A stretch of DNA of 64,000 nucleotides from Halomonas sp. (GTDB taxonomy: Bacteria > Pseudomonadota > Gammaproteobacteria > Pseudomonadales > Halomonadaceae), in the NCBI RefSeq assembly GCF_020832045.1, contig NZ_JAFIFK010000012.1:114600-178599 (forward strand), in the 5' to 3' direction. A program made the position numbers and the translations under genes. Shown here one piece after another: positions 46,149 to 55,822 of the stretch. Positions within the stretch are counted from its first letter, which is position 1, and every line of letters starts with the position of its first letter. The notes beneath the pieces were generated by a model. It searched no databases, had not been told where the DNA came from, and worked only from the letters and a program-made list of their open reading frames with translations.

Positions 46149-47063
46149 ATGCCCTGGCTGCAACTCAAGGCACGCATCGCCCCGGAGCAGGCCGAACTGC
46201 TCGAAGAACTGCTGTTAGCCGAAGGCGCTACCGCCATCACGCTGCAGGACGCCCACGACGACCCCGTTTTCGAGCCCGAGCGTGGCACTACGCCACTCTG
46301 GAATGAAACCGTGCTGACCGGCCTCTACGACGATATCGAGGGCCTGGAAGCGATGCTCGAGCGTCTCGCCGCAGCATGGGCCGAAACTCAACCCGACGAG
46401 CCTTGCCCGGTCATCGAACACGAGCTGCTGGCCGATCGTGACTGGGAGCGTGAGTGGATGGAGGACTTCCAGCCGCTGCGCATGGGCCAGCGACTGTGGA
46501 TCGTGCCGAGCTGGCATGAGCCGCCGGTGGCGGACGCCGTCAACCTGCAACTGGACCCCGGCCTTGCCTTCGGTACCGGAACCCATCCGACGACCGCGCT
46601 GTGCCTCGAATGGCTGGATGGGCTATCGCTGGACGGCGGCCTCGACGGCATCGACTTGCTCGACGTCGGCTGTGGCTCCGGCATTCTGGCCATTGCCGCC
46701 CTGAAACTGGGAGCGGCACGGGCCATCGGCACGGATATCGACCCTCAAGCGCTGCTGGCAAGTCGCGACAACGCCGAGCGTAACGCCATTGCCGAGCATG
46801 AGCTGACTCTGTGCTACCCGGAGCAGCTCGGTGCTGAACGACGCTTTCCGCTGGTGGTAGCCAACATTCTGGCCGGCCCCCTGGTGCAACTGGCAACGAC
46901 GATCGCCGGCCACGTGGCCCCAGGCGGGCGCCTGGCGCTGTCGGGCATTCTCACGCACCAGGCCGACGAGGTAATCGATGCCTACCGCGACCAGGGGCTG
47001 ACGATGGAAGAGCCCAAGGTCCGCGAAGGCTGGGTGCGACTCAGCGGGCATCGTGCACATTGA
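46149..47063 (+). CDS. prmA: Ribosomal protein L11 methyltransferase
   Basis: Trimethylates ribosomal protein L11. The 304-residue protein has an N-terminal substrate-recognition domain and a C-terminal SAM-dependent fold with LLDVGCGSGILAIAALKLGA and the NPPY-like loop VANILAGPL. The ATG at 46149 has ACGGAGA upstream. The accC-prmA-dusB-fis order is common in Pseudomonas and relatives. Confidence 0.95.
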   Translation: MPWLQLKARIAPEQAELLEELLLAEGATAITLQDAHDDPVFEPERGTTPLWNETVLTGLYDDIEGLEAMLERLAAAWAETQPDEPCPVIEHELLADRDWEREWMEDFQPLRMGQRLWIVPSWHEPPVADAVNLQLDPGLAFGTGTHPTTALCLEWLDGLSLDGGLDGIDLLDVGCGSGILAIAALKLGAARAIGTDIDPQALLASRDNAERNAIAEHELTLCYPEQLGAERRFPLVVANILAGPLVQLATTIAGHVAPGGRLALSGILTHQADEVIDAYRDQGLTMEEPKVREGWVRLSGHRAH

Positions 47064-47086
47064 GCCTGACGACGCTTTTTGCCACC

Positions 47087-47115
47087 TTCACCCTGGCCCC
47101 GCGGGGGCGTATGAT
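47087..47115 (+). promoter_or_regulatory. Candidate dusB-fis promoter
   Basis: TTCACC (47087-47092), a 17-base spacer and TATGAT (47110-47115), about 30 bases before dusB. The GC-rich spacer contains CCCCGCGGGG. In E. coli the dusB-fis promoter is strongly growth-controlled; no such element is shown here. Confidence 0.45.
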
Positions 47116-47144
47116 ATGCAGCCCAAAGTTGACTGATCCGACTC

Positions 47145-48188
47145 ATGCCCGATAGTCGTCCGATGCCCAAGATCGGCCCTTACAGCCTGCCCAACAGGGT
47201 CATCCTGGCCCCCATGGCTGGCGTGACCGATCGCCCGTTTCGCCAGCTCTGCCGAGGCCTGGGGGCGGGACTGGTCGTGGGCGAGATGGTGACTTCGGAC
47301 CCGGCGCTATGGCACACGCGCAAATCGCGCCAGCGCATGGATCACCGCGGCGAGCCCGGCCCCCGGGCCGTCCAGATTGCCGGCGGAGACGCCGCGATGC
47401 TGGCCGAGGCAGCACGCCTGAACGCCGAGCGAGGCGCCCAGATCATCGATATCAATATGGGCTGTCCCGCCAAGAAAGTGTGCAACAAGGCCGCCGGTTC
47501 GGCATTGCTGCGCGACGAAGCGCTGGTGGCGGAAATTCTCGATGCCGTGGTGACCGCCGTCGAGGTGCCGGTGACACTGAAAATCCGTACCGGCTGGTGT
47601 GCCGACAGCAACAATGGCGTACGCGTGGCCCGCCTGGCCGAAGAGGCCGGCATCCAGGCATTGGCGGTGCATGGCCGTCATCGCCAGCAGCGTTACCAGG
47701 GCGAGGCGGAGTACGACACCATCGCCGCCATCAAACAGGCGGTGCGTATCCCCGTTTTCGCCAATGGCGATATCGACTCTCCACGCAAGGCAGCCGACGT
47801 TCTCGACTATACTGGAGCGGATGCGGTGATGGTCGGTCGTGGCGCCCAGGGCTATCCTTGGATTTTCCGCGAGATCGACCACTACCTGTGCCATGGATAC
47901 GGGTGCCCTCCCCCCGACATGAACGAGCGGGCCAGCGTCCTGCGAGGCCATCTACACGCCTTGCATGATTTCTATGGCGATTTCATGGGGGTGCGCATCG
48001 CACGCAAGCATTTGGGCTGGTACATCGCTGCCGATAACCGCTTCGACCCCGTCCGACAGCGGATACTAAGGGCGGCCTTCAACGCCCTGATGCAGCCGAA
48101 CGAACAGTATGCCTTCATCGACGATCTGTTTTCCCTCGAGAGCGAAGCCGACCTCTCGTGGGCAACGAATGGAATCAGTGCCGCATGA
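47145..48188 (+). CDS. dusB: tRNA-dihydrouridine synthase B
   Basis: FMN enzyme that reduces uridine 17 of tRNAs. The 347-residue protein has LAPMAGVTDRPFR, INMGCPAKKVCNKAAGSAL (with the catalytic Cys) and MVGRGAQGYPW. It overlaps fis by four bases (ATGA), the conserved dusB-fis pair. Start ATG at 47145; a second ATG at 47163 is also possible, and neither has a good ribosome-binding site. Confidence 0.96.
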   Translation: MPDSRPMPKIGPYSLPNRVILAPMAGVTDRPFRQLCRGLGAGLVVGEMVTSDPALWHTRKSRQRMDHRGEPGPRAVQIAGGDAAMLAEAARLNAERGAQIIDINMGCPAKKVCNKAAGSALLRDEALVAEILDAVVTAVEVPVTLKIRTGWCADSNNGVRVARLAEEAGIQALAVHGRHRQQRYQGEAEYDTIAAIKQAVRIPVFANGDIDSPRKAADVLDYTGADAVMVGRGAQGYPWIFREIDHYLCHGYGCPPPDMNERASVLRGHLHALHDFYGDFMGVRIARKHLGWYIAADNRFDPVRQRILRAAFNALMQPNEQYAFIDDLFSLESEADLSWATNGISAA

Positions 48189-48529
48189 ACCGTGAAGCTT
48201 TCAACCAGAATGCCGATGCGCCAGCGGGCCTGGAGGGTGGCCCCTGCGCCGACCTTACGGCCCTTGGCAGCCCAATCCTGACGCCAATGACGACATTGGC
48301 CGAGCAGCCGCTGCGTGAAGCCGTGGACGTCGCCATGCGGCGCTACTTCGACCACCTCGACGGCGGCACCGTTACCGACCTGTATGCCATGGTCATGGCC
48401 GAGGTCGAAGCGCCGTTGCTGGCCAGCGTGCTGGAACACACCCAGGGCAATCAGACCCGCGCCGCCGAAATGCTCGGCCTCAATCGCGGCACGCTGCGCA
48501 AGAAGCTCAAGCAGCACGACCTTATCTGA
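48185..48529 (+). CDS. fis: Nucleoid protein Fis
   Basis: DNA-bending factor for rRNA promoters, recombination and replication. 114 residues, about 16 longer than E. coli Fis because of a less conserved N-terminus. The C-terminal helix-turn-helix is nearly identical (GNQTRAAEMLGLNRGTLRKK). The start at 48185 overlaps the dusB stop (ATGA); an internal ATG at MTTLAEQP would also be possible. Confidence 0.95.
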   Translation: MNREAFNQNADAPAGLEGGPCADLTALGSPILTPMTTLAEQPLREAVDVAMRRYFDHLDGGTVTDLYAMVMAEVEAPLLASVLEHTQGNQTRAAEMLGLNRGTLRKKLKQHDLI

Positions 48530-48604
48530 ACCGATCGGGGTCGACGCTACAGCTACCGTCGGCTCCGGATTCACTCCACTCCCGCTACAGAGTTGTACCC
48601 CATC

Positions 48605-50185
48605 ATGGCCCAAGTCTCCCCCACCCCGGTACGCCGTGCGCTGATCAGCGTCTCCGACAAGACCGGCATTGTCGACTTCGCCCGCGGCCTGGCCGAGCGC
48701 AGCGTCGAGCTACTCTCCACCGGTGGCACCTTCCGCCTGCTTCAGGAGAATGGCATCGCCGTGACCGAGGTGTCCGAGCATACCGGCTTTCCCGAGATCA
48801 TGGACGGCCGCGTCAAGACCCTGCACCCCAAGATACACGGCGGCATCCTGGGCCGACGCGGACAAGACGATGCGGTGATGGACGAACACGGCATCGCACC
48901 CATCGACATGGTGGTGGTCAATCTCTACCCCTTTGCCCAGACCGTGGCCAAGCCGGACTGCACCCTCGAAGACGCCATCGAGAACATCGATATCGGCGGC
49001 CCGACCATGGTGCGCGCCTGCGCCAAGAATCACGCCCATACCGCTATCGTGGTCGACGCCGATGACTATGACCGCGTGCTGTCGGAATTGGCTGCTCACA
49101 ATGGCGCCCTCAGTGACGCTACGCGATTCGATCTGGCGGTGAAGGCGTTCGAGCATACCGCCGGCTACGATGCAGCCATCGCCGACTATCTGGGCCAGCG
49201 AGTGCCCGGCGGCGAGGACGGCTTCCCTCGCACCTACAACGTACAGTTCGTCAAGAAGCAGGCCATGCGCTACGGCGAGAACCCGCATCAGAGTGCGGCG
49301 TTCTACGTCGAAGCCGATGCCTGCGAAGCAAGTGTCGCCACTGCCCGTCAGCTCCAGGGCAAGGAGCTGTCGTTCAACAATGTGGCCGATACCGACGCCG
49401 CCTTCGAGTGCGTCAAGAGCTTCACTGACACGGCCTGCGTCATCGTCAAGCATGCCAACCCCTGCGGCGTGGCGGTTGGCACCACCCTCCGTGAGGCGTA
49501 CGACAAGGCGTTCGCTACCGACCCCACTAGCGCCTTCGGTGGCATTATTGCCTTCAACCGCACGCTGGACGAAGAAACCGCTCGCGCCATCATCGAGCGT
49601 CAGTTCGTCGAAGTGATCATCGCCCCCGGCGTTGAAGACGCGGCCCGGGCAATCGTTGCCGAGAAGCAGAACGTGCGTCTGCTCGACGTCGGCGACAGCT
49701 GGCCCGGCCAGCGCGAGCACGCCCATGATTTCAAACGCGTTACCGGCGGGCTGCTGGTGCAGGATCGCGACTTGGGGATGATCGGCCGCGACGAGCTCAC
49801 GGTCGTCAGTGAGCGTGTTCCCAGCGAGCAGGAGCTACGCGATCTTGCATTTGCCTGGAAGGTGGCCAAATACGTCAAATCCAACGCCATCGTCTATGCC
49901 AAGGACGGTCAGACCATCGGGGTTGGCGCCGGCCAGATGAGCCGCGTCTATTCGGCTAAAATCGCCGGCATCAAGGCCGCTGACGAGAGTCTCTCGGTCC
50001 CCGGCTCGGTGATGGCCTCGGACGCCTTCTTCCCTTTCCGTGACGGCATCGACGCCGCCGCGGCGGCCGGCATTACTGCGGTGATTCAGCCCGGCGGGTC
50101 CATGCGCGATCAGGAAGTGATCGACGCCGCCAACGAGGCGGGCATTGCCATGGTGTTCACCGGCATGCGCCATTTCCGGCACTGA
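48605..50185 (+). CDS. purH: Bifunctional AICAR formyltransferase/IMP cyclohydrolase
   Basis: Last two steps of IMP synthesis. The N-terminal cyclohydrolase domain has [11 protein letters not shown] and HPKIHGGIL; the C-terminal formyltransferase domain has [10 protein letters not shown] and the catalytic KHANPCG. 526 residues. I use the ATG at 48605; a TTG at 48593 is in frame but unsupported. It follows fis after 75 bases. A terminator hairpin lies after the stop. Confidence 0.97.
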   Translation: MAQVSPTPVRRALISVSDKTGIVDFARGLAERSVELLSTGGTFRLLQENGIAVTEVSEHTGFPEIMDGRVKTLHPKIHGGILGRRGQDDAVMDEHGIAPIDMVVVNLYPFAQTVAKPDCTLEDAIENIDIGGPTMVRACAKNHAHTAIVVDADDYDRVLSELAAHNGALSDATRFDLAVKAFEHTAGYDAAIADYLGQRVPGGEDGFPRTYNVQFVKKQAMRYGENPHQSAAFYVEADACEASVATARQLQGKELSFNNVADTDAAFECVKSFTDTACVIVKHANPCGVAVGTTLREAYDKAFATDPTSAFGGIIAFNRTLDEETARAIIERQFVEVIIAPGVEDAARAIVAEKQNVRLLDVGDSWPGQREHAHDFKRVTGGLLVQDRDLGMIGRDELTVVSERVPSEQELRDLAFAWKVAKYVKSNAIVYAKDGQTIGVGAGQMSRVYSAKIAGIKAADESLSVPGSVMASDAFFPFRDGIDAAAAAGITAVIQPGGSMRDQEVIDAANEAGIAMVFTGMRHFRH

Positions 50186-50212
50186 TGTAGCCTCTGGCCG
50201 TACGGCATAGCC

Positions 50213-50247
50213 AGCCCCGACGCTCTACAAGGCCTCGGGGCTTTTTC
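50213..50247 (+). terminator. Rho-independent terminator of purH
   Basis: AGCCCCGA (50213-50220) pairs with TCGGGGCT (50235-50242) around a 14-base loop, with TTTT following. It runs up to the converging diguanylate cyclase gene end. Confidence 0.75.
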
Positions 50248-51895
50248 ATTTCTCGTCGGCGGTGCTCGGCAGCGGCGCGACATTGACCTGATTTCGGCCG
50301 CTGCGTTTGGCCTGATAGAGCGCCTTGTCGGCCAGATGCTGTATGCCCTGCCACTCTTCGCCATGATCGGGATAGGCCGCCACCCCGATGGAAGCCGTGA
50401 CCGAGGGCAACCGCTGCCCTTGGAAATCGAGCTGCAGGCCAGCGAGATTGCGCCTGATCTCCTCCCCACGCTCACGACACTGCTCAAGCGTGGCCCCGGG
50501 TAACACCAGCAGAAACTCCTCGCCCCCATAGCGACAGGGAATGTCCTCGCCACGAATGTAGCGTCTCAAGTACTGGCTCAGCTCCTTGAGCAACAAGTCG
50601 CCGGCCTGGTGGCCGTAGTCGTCGTTGAAGCGCTTGAAGTGGTCCACGTCGAGCATGATCAAACCGAAGCCACTCTTGTTACGCTTGGCACGCAGCTGCT
50701 CGCGCTCCATGGTCTCCTCGAGATAGCGACGATTGAACAGACCGGTGAGCGGGTCGCGCACACTTTGATGATGAAGCGCTTCACGCAGCAATATTCCGGC
50801 CATGGCAGCCGCCGCATGAGTGGACAATAGCTCGGCAAGACGCTGCGCCTCCTCCAGCTTGCCCTTGTCACGCAACGACAGGTGGAGCATGCCGACGATC
50901 TCACCCTGCGCCAGCAGCGGCAGACAGAGATAGGCGTGGTGCAGGTCAGGCCAATGCTGACACCTGAGCGCCTTGTCAGGATCGCTCGTCTGGTGAGTGT
51001 GCCCCATGCGCAGTGCCCAGCACTGCTGAGGCTCAATGGGATCGACGAGATGATCCGCCTCCTCCCCCCAAGCGGCGGCGAGCTGCAGCAGGTTACGTGA
51101 GCCGCGCATCAGGTAGAGTCCGCCGGTCATGCCGGGGAAAAGCCGCTGCATGTAGTGCTGTAATACGGCCGCGGTATCTTCTCTCGTCTCGCAGGACTGC
51201 AGGCCGCTGCTGAGCTGATTTACCAGCGTCACTTCGCTGCTCGTCTGGCGCAGCTGTTCCACCAGATTCTCGCTACGCTGTGCTTCCCGCCGAATCAGTA
51301 GAAAGGCCCCCACCAGCAACAGCGAATTGATAAGCCCGGCCAGCACGACCCACCGCTGAAGCCTTTGGGAAAGGCGCTCGGACTCGAGCAGCTTGCGATC
51401 CATGCGGCCACGCTCGGCCTGGACCATGCGCGAGCTGACGTCACGTATGCGATCCATGATGCGCTTGCCCTCGTAGGAGGCGATCATCTGTGCAGCGGCC
51501 ACCGTGCCCTGCTCCTGGCTCACGAGAAGCAATTCATCCATCAGCGCGGTTCGCTGCTCGATCAGTTCGGCGAGCTGAGTGGTGAGCGCCGGGTCACCAG
51601 CGAAGTCTTGCTGTTGAAAAGCTGCCAGGAGCCGCTCGACATCGTCACGCTCCTGACGGTGTTCATTGATGAACAGCGCGTCTCGGCTCGCGGCAAAAGC
51701 GCGCTGGCTCGACTCGGCTTCGAACAGTGATGCCAGCAAGTTATCCAGGATCGTGATGCGAGAGCCGCTTTGATGTACGAGCTGTTCCGTCTGGGCTTCC
51801 TGACGAGCGTTGTACATGACCGCGGCAGCTGTCATGGACACGATGGCAAGCGCAAGGCCAAGCATGATCAACAGTTTGCGCTGAAAGGTAGGCAT
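50246..51895 (-). CDS. Membrane diguanylate cyclase with CHASE3-like and GAF domains
   Basis: Makes c-di-GMP. From the ATG at 51895 (549 residues): membrane segment (about 8-28), CHASE3-like periplasmic helix bundle (about 30-180), second membrane segment (about 184-200), GAF-like domain (about 225-370) and GGDEF domain (about 380-540) with an intact G-G-E-E-F (457-461) and the inhibitory I-site R-G-E-D exactly five residues upstream. This one looks fully active, in contrast to the degenerate pair at 32-34 kb. Another ATG at 51919 is possible. Confidence 0.9.
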   Translation of the reverse strand: MPTFQRKLLIMLGLALAIVSMTAAAVMYNARQEAQTEQLVHQSGSRITILDNLLASLFEAESSQRAFAASRDALFINEHRQERDDVERLLAAFQQQDFAGDPALTTQLAELIEQRTALMDELLLVSQEQGTVAAAQMIASYEGKRIMDRIRDVSSRMVQAERGRMDRKLLESERLSQRLQRWVVLAGLINSLLLVGAFLLIRREAQRSENLVEQLRQTSSEVTLVNQLSSGLQSCETREDTAAVLQHYMQRLFPGMTGGLYLMRGSRNLLQLAAAWGEEADHLVDPIEPQQCWALRMGHTHQTSDPDKALRCQHWPDLHHAYLCLPLLAQGEIVGMLHLSLRDKGKLEEAQRLAELLSTHAAAAMAGILLREALHHQSVRDPLTGLFNRRYLEETMEREQLRAKRNKSGFGLIMLDVDHFKRFNDDYGHQAGDLLLKELSQYLRRYIRGEDIPCRYGGEEFLLVLPGATLEQCRERGEEIRRNLAGLQLDFQGQRLPSVTASIGVAAYPDHGEEWQGIQHLADKALYQAKRSGRNQVNVAPLPSTADEK

Positions 51896-51944
51896 ATCGT
51901 TTCCCGTTTGCCGAGGCATGCGCCAACGGCTTTCCGTCTTGTTA

Positions 51945-51972
51945 TGTAAAAGAGCCCACCATCAGGTGGGCT
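51945..51972 (-). terminator. Rho-independent terminator of gabD
   Basis: AGCCCACC (51953-51960) with GGTGGGCT (51965-51972), loop ATCA. On the minus strand CTTTTAC follows the stem. Confidence 0.75.
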
Positions 51973-51998
51973 TGAGGCTGACTACCACGGCGCTAGGT

Positions 51999-53459
51999 TC
52001 AGGTGCCGAGATCGATGCAGAGGTATTTCATTTCCAGAAACTCCTCGATTCCCTGACGGCCGCCCTCTCGGCCGAGTCCCGATGCCTTGACCCCACCGAA
52101 CGGTGCGCTGGTGTTGGAAATGAGCCCGGTGTTGATGCCCACCATGCCGTATTCCAGCGCATCGGCAACCCGCCAGACACGGCCCAGATCCCGCGAGTAG
52201 AAATAGGAAGCGAGGCCGTACTGCGTGTCGTTGGCCATCTGCACGGCGTCCTCCTCGTCCTCGAAGGGGAACACTGCTGCCAGCGGGCCGAAGGTCTCCT
52301 CGTGAGCCACCTTCATGTCACCATTGGCAAAACTGATCAACGTCGGTGAGAAGAAGTTGCCGCCCAGCGGGTGCGGGTGGCCGCCAAGCAGCAGCTCGGC
52401 ACCCTTGTCGACGGCATCGTGTACGTGCTCACTGACCTTGGCTACCGCATTCGAATCGATAAGGGGTCCGATATTGATGTCTGGCTTGGTGCCGTCGCCT
52501 ACCTTCAGCTCACTGTTCATCGCGACTGCCAGCTTTTCGCAGAAGGCGTTGATTACGCTGGACTGAACCAGAAAACGATTGGTACAGATGCAGGTTTGCC
52601 CGGCATTGCGGAATTTGGCCGCCATGGCGCCTTCAACCGCCGCATCCAGATCGGCATCTTCGAACACGATGAACGGTGCATTGCCACCCAGTTCGAGTGA
52701 GATCTTCTGAATGTGCTGGGCGGCGCGCGCCATCAACTCACGACCCACCTCAGTTGAGCCGGTGAAGGTGATCTTGCGCACCAACGGCGATTCGGTCATG
52801 GCCGCGGCAATCTCACTGGCGCGGCCCGGCACCACGTTGAACACCCCGCGAGGTATGCCGGCCCGCTCCGCCAGAAGGGCCAGGGCAGTGGCCGAAAAGG
52901 GGGTTTGACTGGCCGGCTTGATGACGATGGTACAGCCTGCCGCCAATGCCGCTCCGGCCTTGCGGGTGATCATGGCAGCCGGGAAGTTCCATGGGGTGAT
53001 GGCGCCGACGACGCCGACCGGCTGCTTCGTGACGACGATACGCTGATTGGGCTTCGCAGCCGGGATGGTCTCACCATAGATTCGCCTGGCCTCTTCAGCG
53101 AACCAACGCAGGAAACTGGCCGCATAGGCGATCTCCCCTGCCGCCTCCTTGAGCGGCTTGCCCTGTTCATAGGTCATGATCATTGCCAGATCATCCTGAT
53201 GCTCGAGCATGAGATCATGCCATTTCAACAGGATATCGGCTCGCTCCTGGGCCGTCAGCGCACGCCAACCCACCAGGGCCGCATCCGCTGCGGCGATGGC
53301 ACGCTCGGTCTCGACCCGGCCGAGCCTGGGCACGGTGCCGAAGGTCTCGCCGGACGCCGGGTTGACCACCTCGATCTGCTCCCCGCTGTCGGCAGCGACC
53401 CAGCTGCCGTCGATATACGCGAATGGACAGTAGAGCTGCGTTTCCTTGAGGGCTTCCAT
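51999..53459 (-). CDS. gabD: NAD(P)-dependent succinate-semialdehyde dehydrogenase
   Basis: Oxidises succinate semialdehyde to succinate (GABA breakdown). 486 residues with the ALDH motifs ITPWNFP, FTGSTEVGR, LELGGNAPFIVFEDAD and the catalytic cysteine in NAGQTCICTNRF. The double cysteine (C-I-C) after GQT is typical of GabD. ATG at 53459 with GGAGAGAC upstream. No gabT is near, so related aldehydes are possible substrates. Confidence 0.92.
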   Translation of the reverse strand: MEALKETQLYCPFAYIDGSWVAADSGEQIEVVNPASGETFGTVPRLGRVETERAIAAADAALVGWRALTAQERADILLKWHDLMLEHQDDLAMIMTYEQGKPLKEAAGEIAYAASFLRWFAEEARRIYGETIPAAKPNQRIVVTKQPVGVVGAITPWNFPAAMITRKAGAALAAGCTIVIKPASQTPFSATALALLAERAGIPRGVFNVVPGRASEIAAAMTESPLVRKITFTGSTEVGRELMARAAQHIQKISLELGGNAPFIVFEDADLDAAVEGAMAAKFRNAGQTCICTNRFLVQSSVINAFCEKLAVAMNSELKVGDGTKPDINIGPLIDSNAVAKVSEHVHDAVDKGAELLLGGHPHPLGGNFFSPTLISFANGDMKVAHEETFGPLAAVFPFEDEEDAVQMANDTQYGLASYFYSRDLGRVWRVADALEYGMVGINTGLISNTSAPFGGVKASGLGREGGRQGIEEFLEMKYLCIDLGT

Positions 53460-53525
53460 GGTGTCTCTCCTGGCCTCAGCGGGCCTTGACTCATGTTCGA
53501 TGAATTCGTGCCGAGCCCACTCCCG

Positions 53526-53882
53526 TCACTCGGCCTCGAGGGTTCTCTGCTCTGGTGCATTGACGGGCGGGCCGTCCAGTACCGGGGGCTGAAGCATCGC
53601 CGTCAGTATGGCAAGGATCAGCACCAGCGCGATGGCCAGCCAACAGAAGGCACGACCGATATAGCGGTCGGGCTGGCGACGGATCTGACGCAGACCCATG
53701 ACCGCAAAAATCGCTGCGGCAATGTTGAGGGGCGGAAGGCTACCCTGGAACAGCAGGGCGATGAGTGCCGTGACGATGGCGGTCATGGCCCAAGGGGCAT
53801 AGCGTCGCCGCGGTGAAGCGGGGGCCGAGGTGTGGCGTTCCAACTTATGGTCTCTCTGTGTCGACTCAGCAGGAAGCCCCAT
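53526..53882 (-). CDS. Small DUF4190-like membrane protein
   Basis: 118 residues. Two or three membrane segments (about 33-70 and 79-98 in this numbering) around a short basic loop (GLRQIRRQPDRY), the layout of DUF4190-type proteins. The start is uncertain (ATG at 53882, no clear ribosome-binding site; GTG at 53909 upstream). It lies between folX and gabD on the same strand. Function unknown. Confidence 0.65.
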   Translation of the reverse strand: MGLPAESTQRDHKLERHTSAPASPRRRYAPWAMTAIVTALIALLFQGSLPPLNIAAAIFAVMGLRQIRRQPDRYIGRAFCWLAIALVLILAILTAMLQPPVLDGPPVNAPEQRTLEAE

Positions 53883-53945
53883 GCTAAGCGTTAAGTGCCG
53901 TAGCCACAAAAAATCGTGGCATCTGTAAGGCGGACAGAGGCGCCC

Positions 53946-54362
53946 TCAGCGTGGGCGACGCGGTTCGCGACTGGAGGAGAGGGTAATGGAGACGGAGTCG
54001 GCGAAGCGCAGCGCATGGGGCTTGTCGATCTCGACCTGGGCCGTGAGCACCTGCTCATGGCCCATGATGAGATCAAGCACTTCGCGGGTCATGCGCTCCA
54101 GCAGCAGGAAGCGGTTCTCCTCCACCAGGACGATCATCTCTTTGGTGATCGTACGGTAGTTCAATGCCTGTTCGATATGGTTGAACGCCACCGCCTGGTC
54201 TGCCCGGTAGCGAATCACGGCGTTGATGATGACATCCTGACGGTTAAGGATTTCCTCTTCCTTGATGCCGATGTAGGTGCGCAGACGCAGGTTCTTGATG
54301 CGTATCGTTGCCAGGTCATGGTCGAGATGCTGATCATCCAGGGCATGCAGCGTCATAGGCAT
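53946..54362 (-). CDS. folX: Dihydroneopterin triphosphate 2'-epimerase
   Basis: 138 residues, highly similar to E. coli Fol[19 protein letters not shown], the tunnel-fold motif [11 protein letters not shown], and [15 protein letters not shown]. The last motif separates it from FolB. It epimerises dihydroneopterin triphosphate made by FolE, and in Pseudomonas supports the tetrahydromonapterin cofactor. It follows folE after 37 bases in one operon; folM is not next to it. Confidence 0.92.
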   Translation of the reverse strand: MPMTLHALDDQHLDHDLATIRIKNLRLRTYIGIKEEEILNRQDVIINAVIRYRADQAVAFNHIEQALNYRTITKEMIVLVEENRFLLLERMTREVLDLIMGHEQVLTAQVEIDKPHALRFADSVSITLSSSREPRRPR

Positions 54363-54399
54363 CGGCTCCAGAGAGGAATGGCCAAAGGCCGAAGGTACT

Positions 54400-54957
54400 T
54401 CAGCGCCCGCTGACGAGGGTCAGGAATTCCTGGCGTGTCGTCGGGTTGTCTCGAAACGCACCCAGCATCATGGAAGATGACATGCTGGAATTCTGCTTCT
54501 CCACGCCACGCATCATCATGCATAAATGTCGCGCTTCGATCACTACCGCCACGCCACGCGCACCGGTAACCTGCTGCACCGCCTCGGCAACCTGGCGAGT
54601 CAGGTTTTCCTGAATTTGCATGCGGCGGGCATACATGTCGACGATGCGCGCGAACTTGGAAAGTCCTAGCACCTTGCCGCTGGGCAGGTAAGCAATATGG
54701 CACTTGCCGATGAAGGGCAATAGATGATGCTCGCACATCGAGTAGAGTTCGATGTCCTTGATGAGCACCATTTCGTCGGTTTCGCTCTGGAAAACGGCGC
54801 CGTTGACGATCTCCTCGAGCGTCTGGGAATAGCCGCGCGTGAGAAACTGCATCGCCTTGGCAGCACGCTTGGGCGTATCGCGCAGCCCTTCACGATTTGG
54901 GTCTTCACCCAGCTCGAGAATGATCTGGCGGTAGAAGCCGGCAAGTTCTTCGTTCAT
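54400..54957 (-). CDS. folE: GTP cyclohydrolase I, type IA
   Basis: First step of folate and pterin synthesis. 185 residues with the zinc-binding [10 protein letters not shown] and RHLCMMMRG, and GLSKFARIV. The ATG at 54957 starts [13 protein letters not shown]. The frame is open upstream to 55386 but carries no homology. folX follows. A palindrome overlaps its promoter (55027-55049). Confidence 0.95.
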   Translation of the reverse strand: MNEELAGFYRQIILELGEDPNREGLRDTPKRAAKAMQFLTRGYSQTLEEIVNGAVFQSETDEMVLIKDIELYSMCEHHLLPFIGKCHIAYLPSGKVLGLSKFARIVDMYARRMQIQENLTRQVAEAVQQVTGARGVAVVIEARHLCMMMRGVEKQNSSMSSSMMLGAFRDNPTTRQEFLTLVSGR

Positions 54958-55026
54958 GGTCAGGCCCTGAAACTGGTGATACCGCTTGTTTCGCGATGGC
55001 CTGGCCATCGTCACCACTAAATACAA

Positions 55027-55049
55027 AAGATATACAAAAATTATATCTT
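55027..55049 (-). promoter_or_regulatory. folE promoter overlapped by an inverted repeat
   Basis: On the minus strand a perfect TATAAT (55045-55040) lies inside the inverted repeat AAGATATA-n7-TATATCTT (55027-55034 and 55042-55049). TTGAAG lies about 19 bases upstream as a weak -35. An A/T-rich palindrome over the -10 would suit a repressor. Confidence 0.5.
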
Positions 55050-55228
55050 GTACAACTTTATCTACTTCAACTCGCCATTCTATCGTAACCGACAGTCTAT
55101 CGCAGGCAGCTCGTACGAAATTGCACCCGTGCGACATTCGAGCCACTGCCGCACCCTGGCAGCTATGGTAAAATGAGCCATATGAAAACTGCCGAAACGG
55201 GCAGTCTGAGCCCCCGCGAGAGCACGAA

Positions 55229-55792
55229 ATGATCAAGATTCCGCACGCGATACTGTCAGCCAGTGGAATGGCCCTGCTTGTGTTACCCCTACATGCTTCG
55301 GCGGGGACGCTTTCCCTGCCCCAGGACGCCACGGTCGCAGTACAGGCCGTAGACAGCCTCGTTATCGAGGCAAACGAAGGGCGCATGGACGATGTTCTGT
55401 TTCGCCCCGTCAGCGGGGTCGACGGAGCCAGCCACGAGCTGCCGGAATACTGCGTACTGGTTGGCGATGCCCGTCAGGACGGCGACCGCCTGCGCGTCAC
55501 CACCAAGTCACTGACGTGCATCGAAACAGACGGAAGTGACAGCGATATCTATAGCGGGGAAATTTCAGCCGCCGGCTACGACCTGGATGGCAGCTATGGG
55601 CTGTCGGTGTGTGAAGCTGGCCATTGCGAACTCTCCGCGGAGCACGTCTTTCATCTCAAGCTGGCGACTCGGCTGGAGATCGCCGAGCAGGATAACCCCT
55701 CTGCGCGAATCAACGAGCAGCGCCGCCAGGCCAATGGCGCAGGTATCGCCAACCCGATACCTGCCGAGCGCCCCAACCCCGATGACGAATGA
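55229..55792 (+). CDS. Secreted protein with VirB10/TraB-like stretch
   Basis: 187 residues with a signal peptide (cleavage near LHASAG, about 25). The central part, [11 protein letters not shown] then [14 protein letters not shown] and [18 protein letters not shown] (about 75-127), resembles the conserved beta-barrel pattern of VirB10/TrbI/TraB outer-membrane channel proteins. There is no transmembrane helix and no secretion locus nearby. Four cysteines (75, 97, 128, 133) could form disulfides. I do not recognise a named family; no function is proposed. Confidence 0.7.
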   Translation: MIKIPHAILSASGMALLVLPLHASAGTLSLPQDATVAVQAVDSLVIEANEGRMDDVLFRPVSGVDGASHELPEYCVLVGDARQDGDRLRVTTKSLTCIETDGSDSDIYSGEISAAGYDLDGSYGLSVCEAGHCELSAEHVFHLKLATRLEIAEQDNPSARINEQRRQANGAGIANPIPAERPNPDDE

Positions 55793-55822
55793 GCCCGCTC
55801 GACGCACTCAGGTGAGTGCGCC

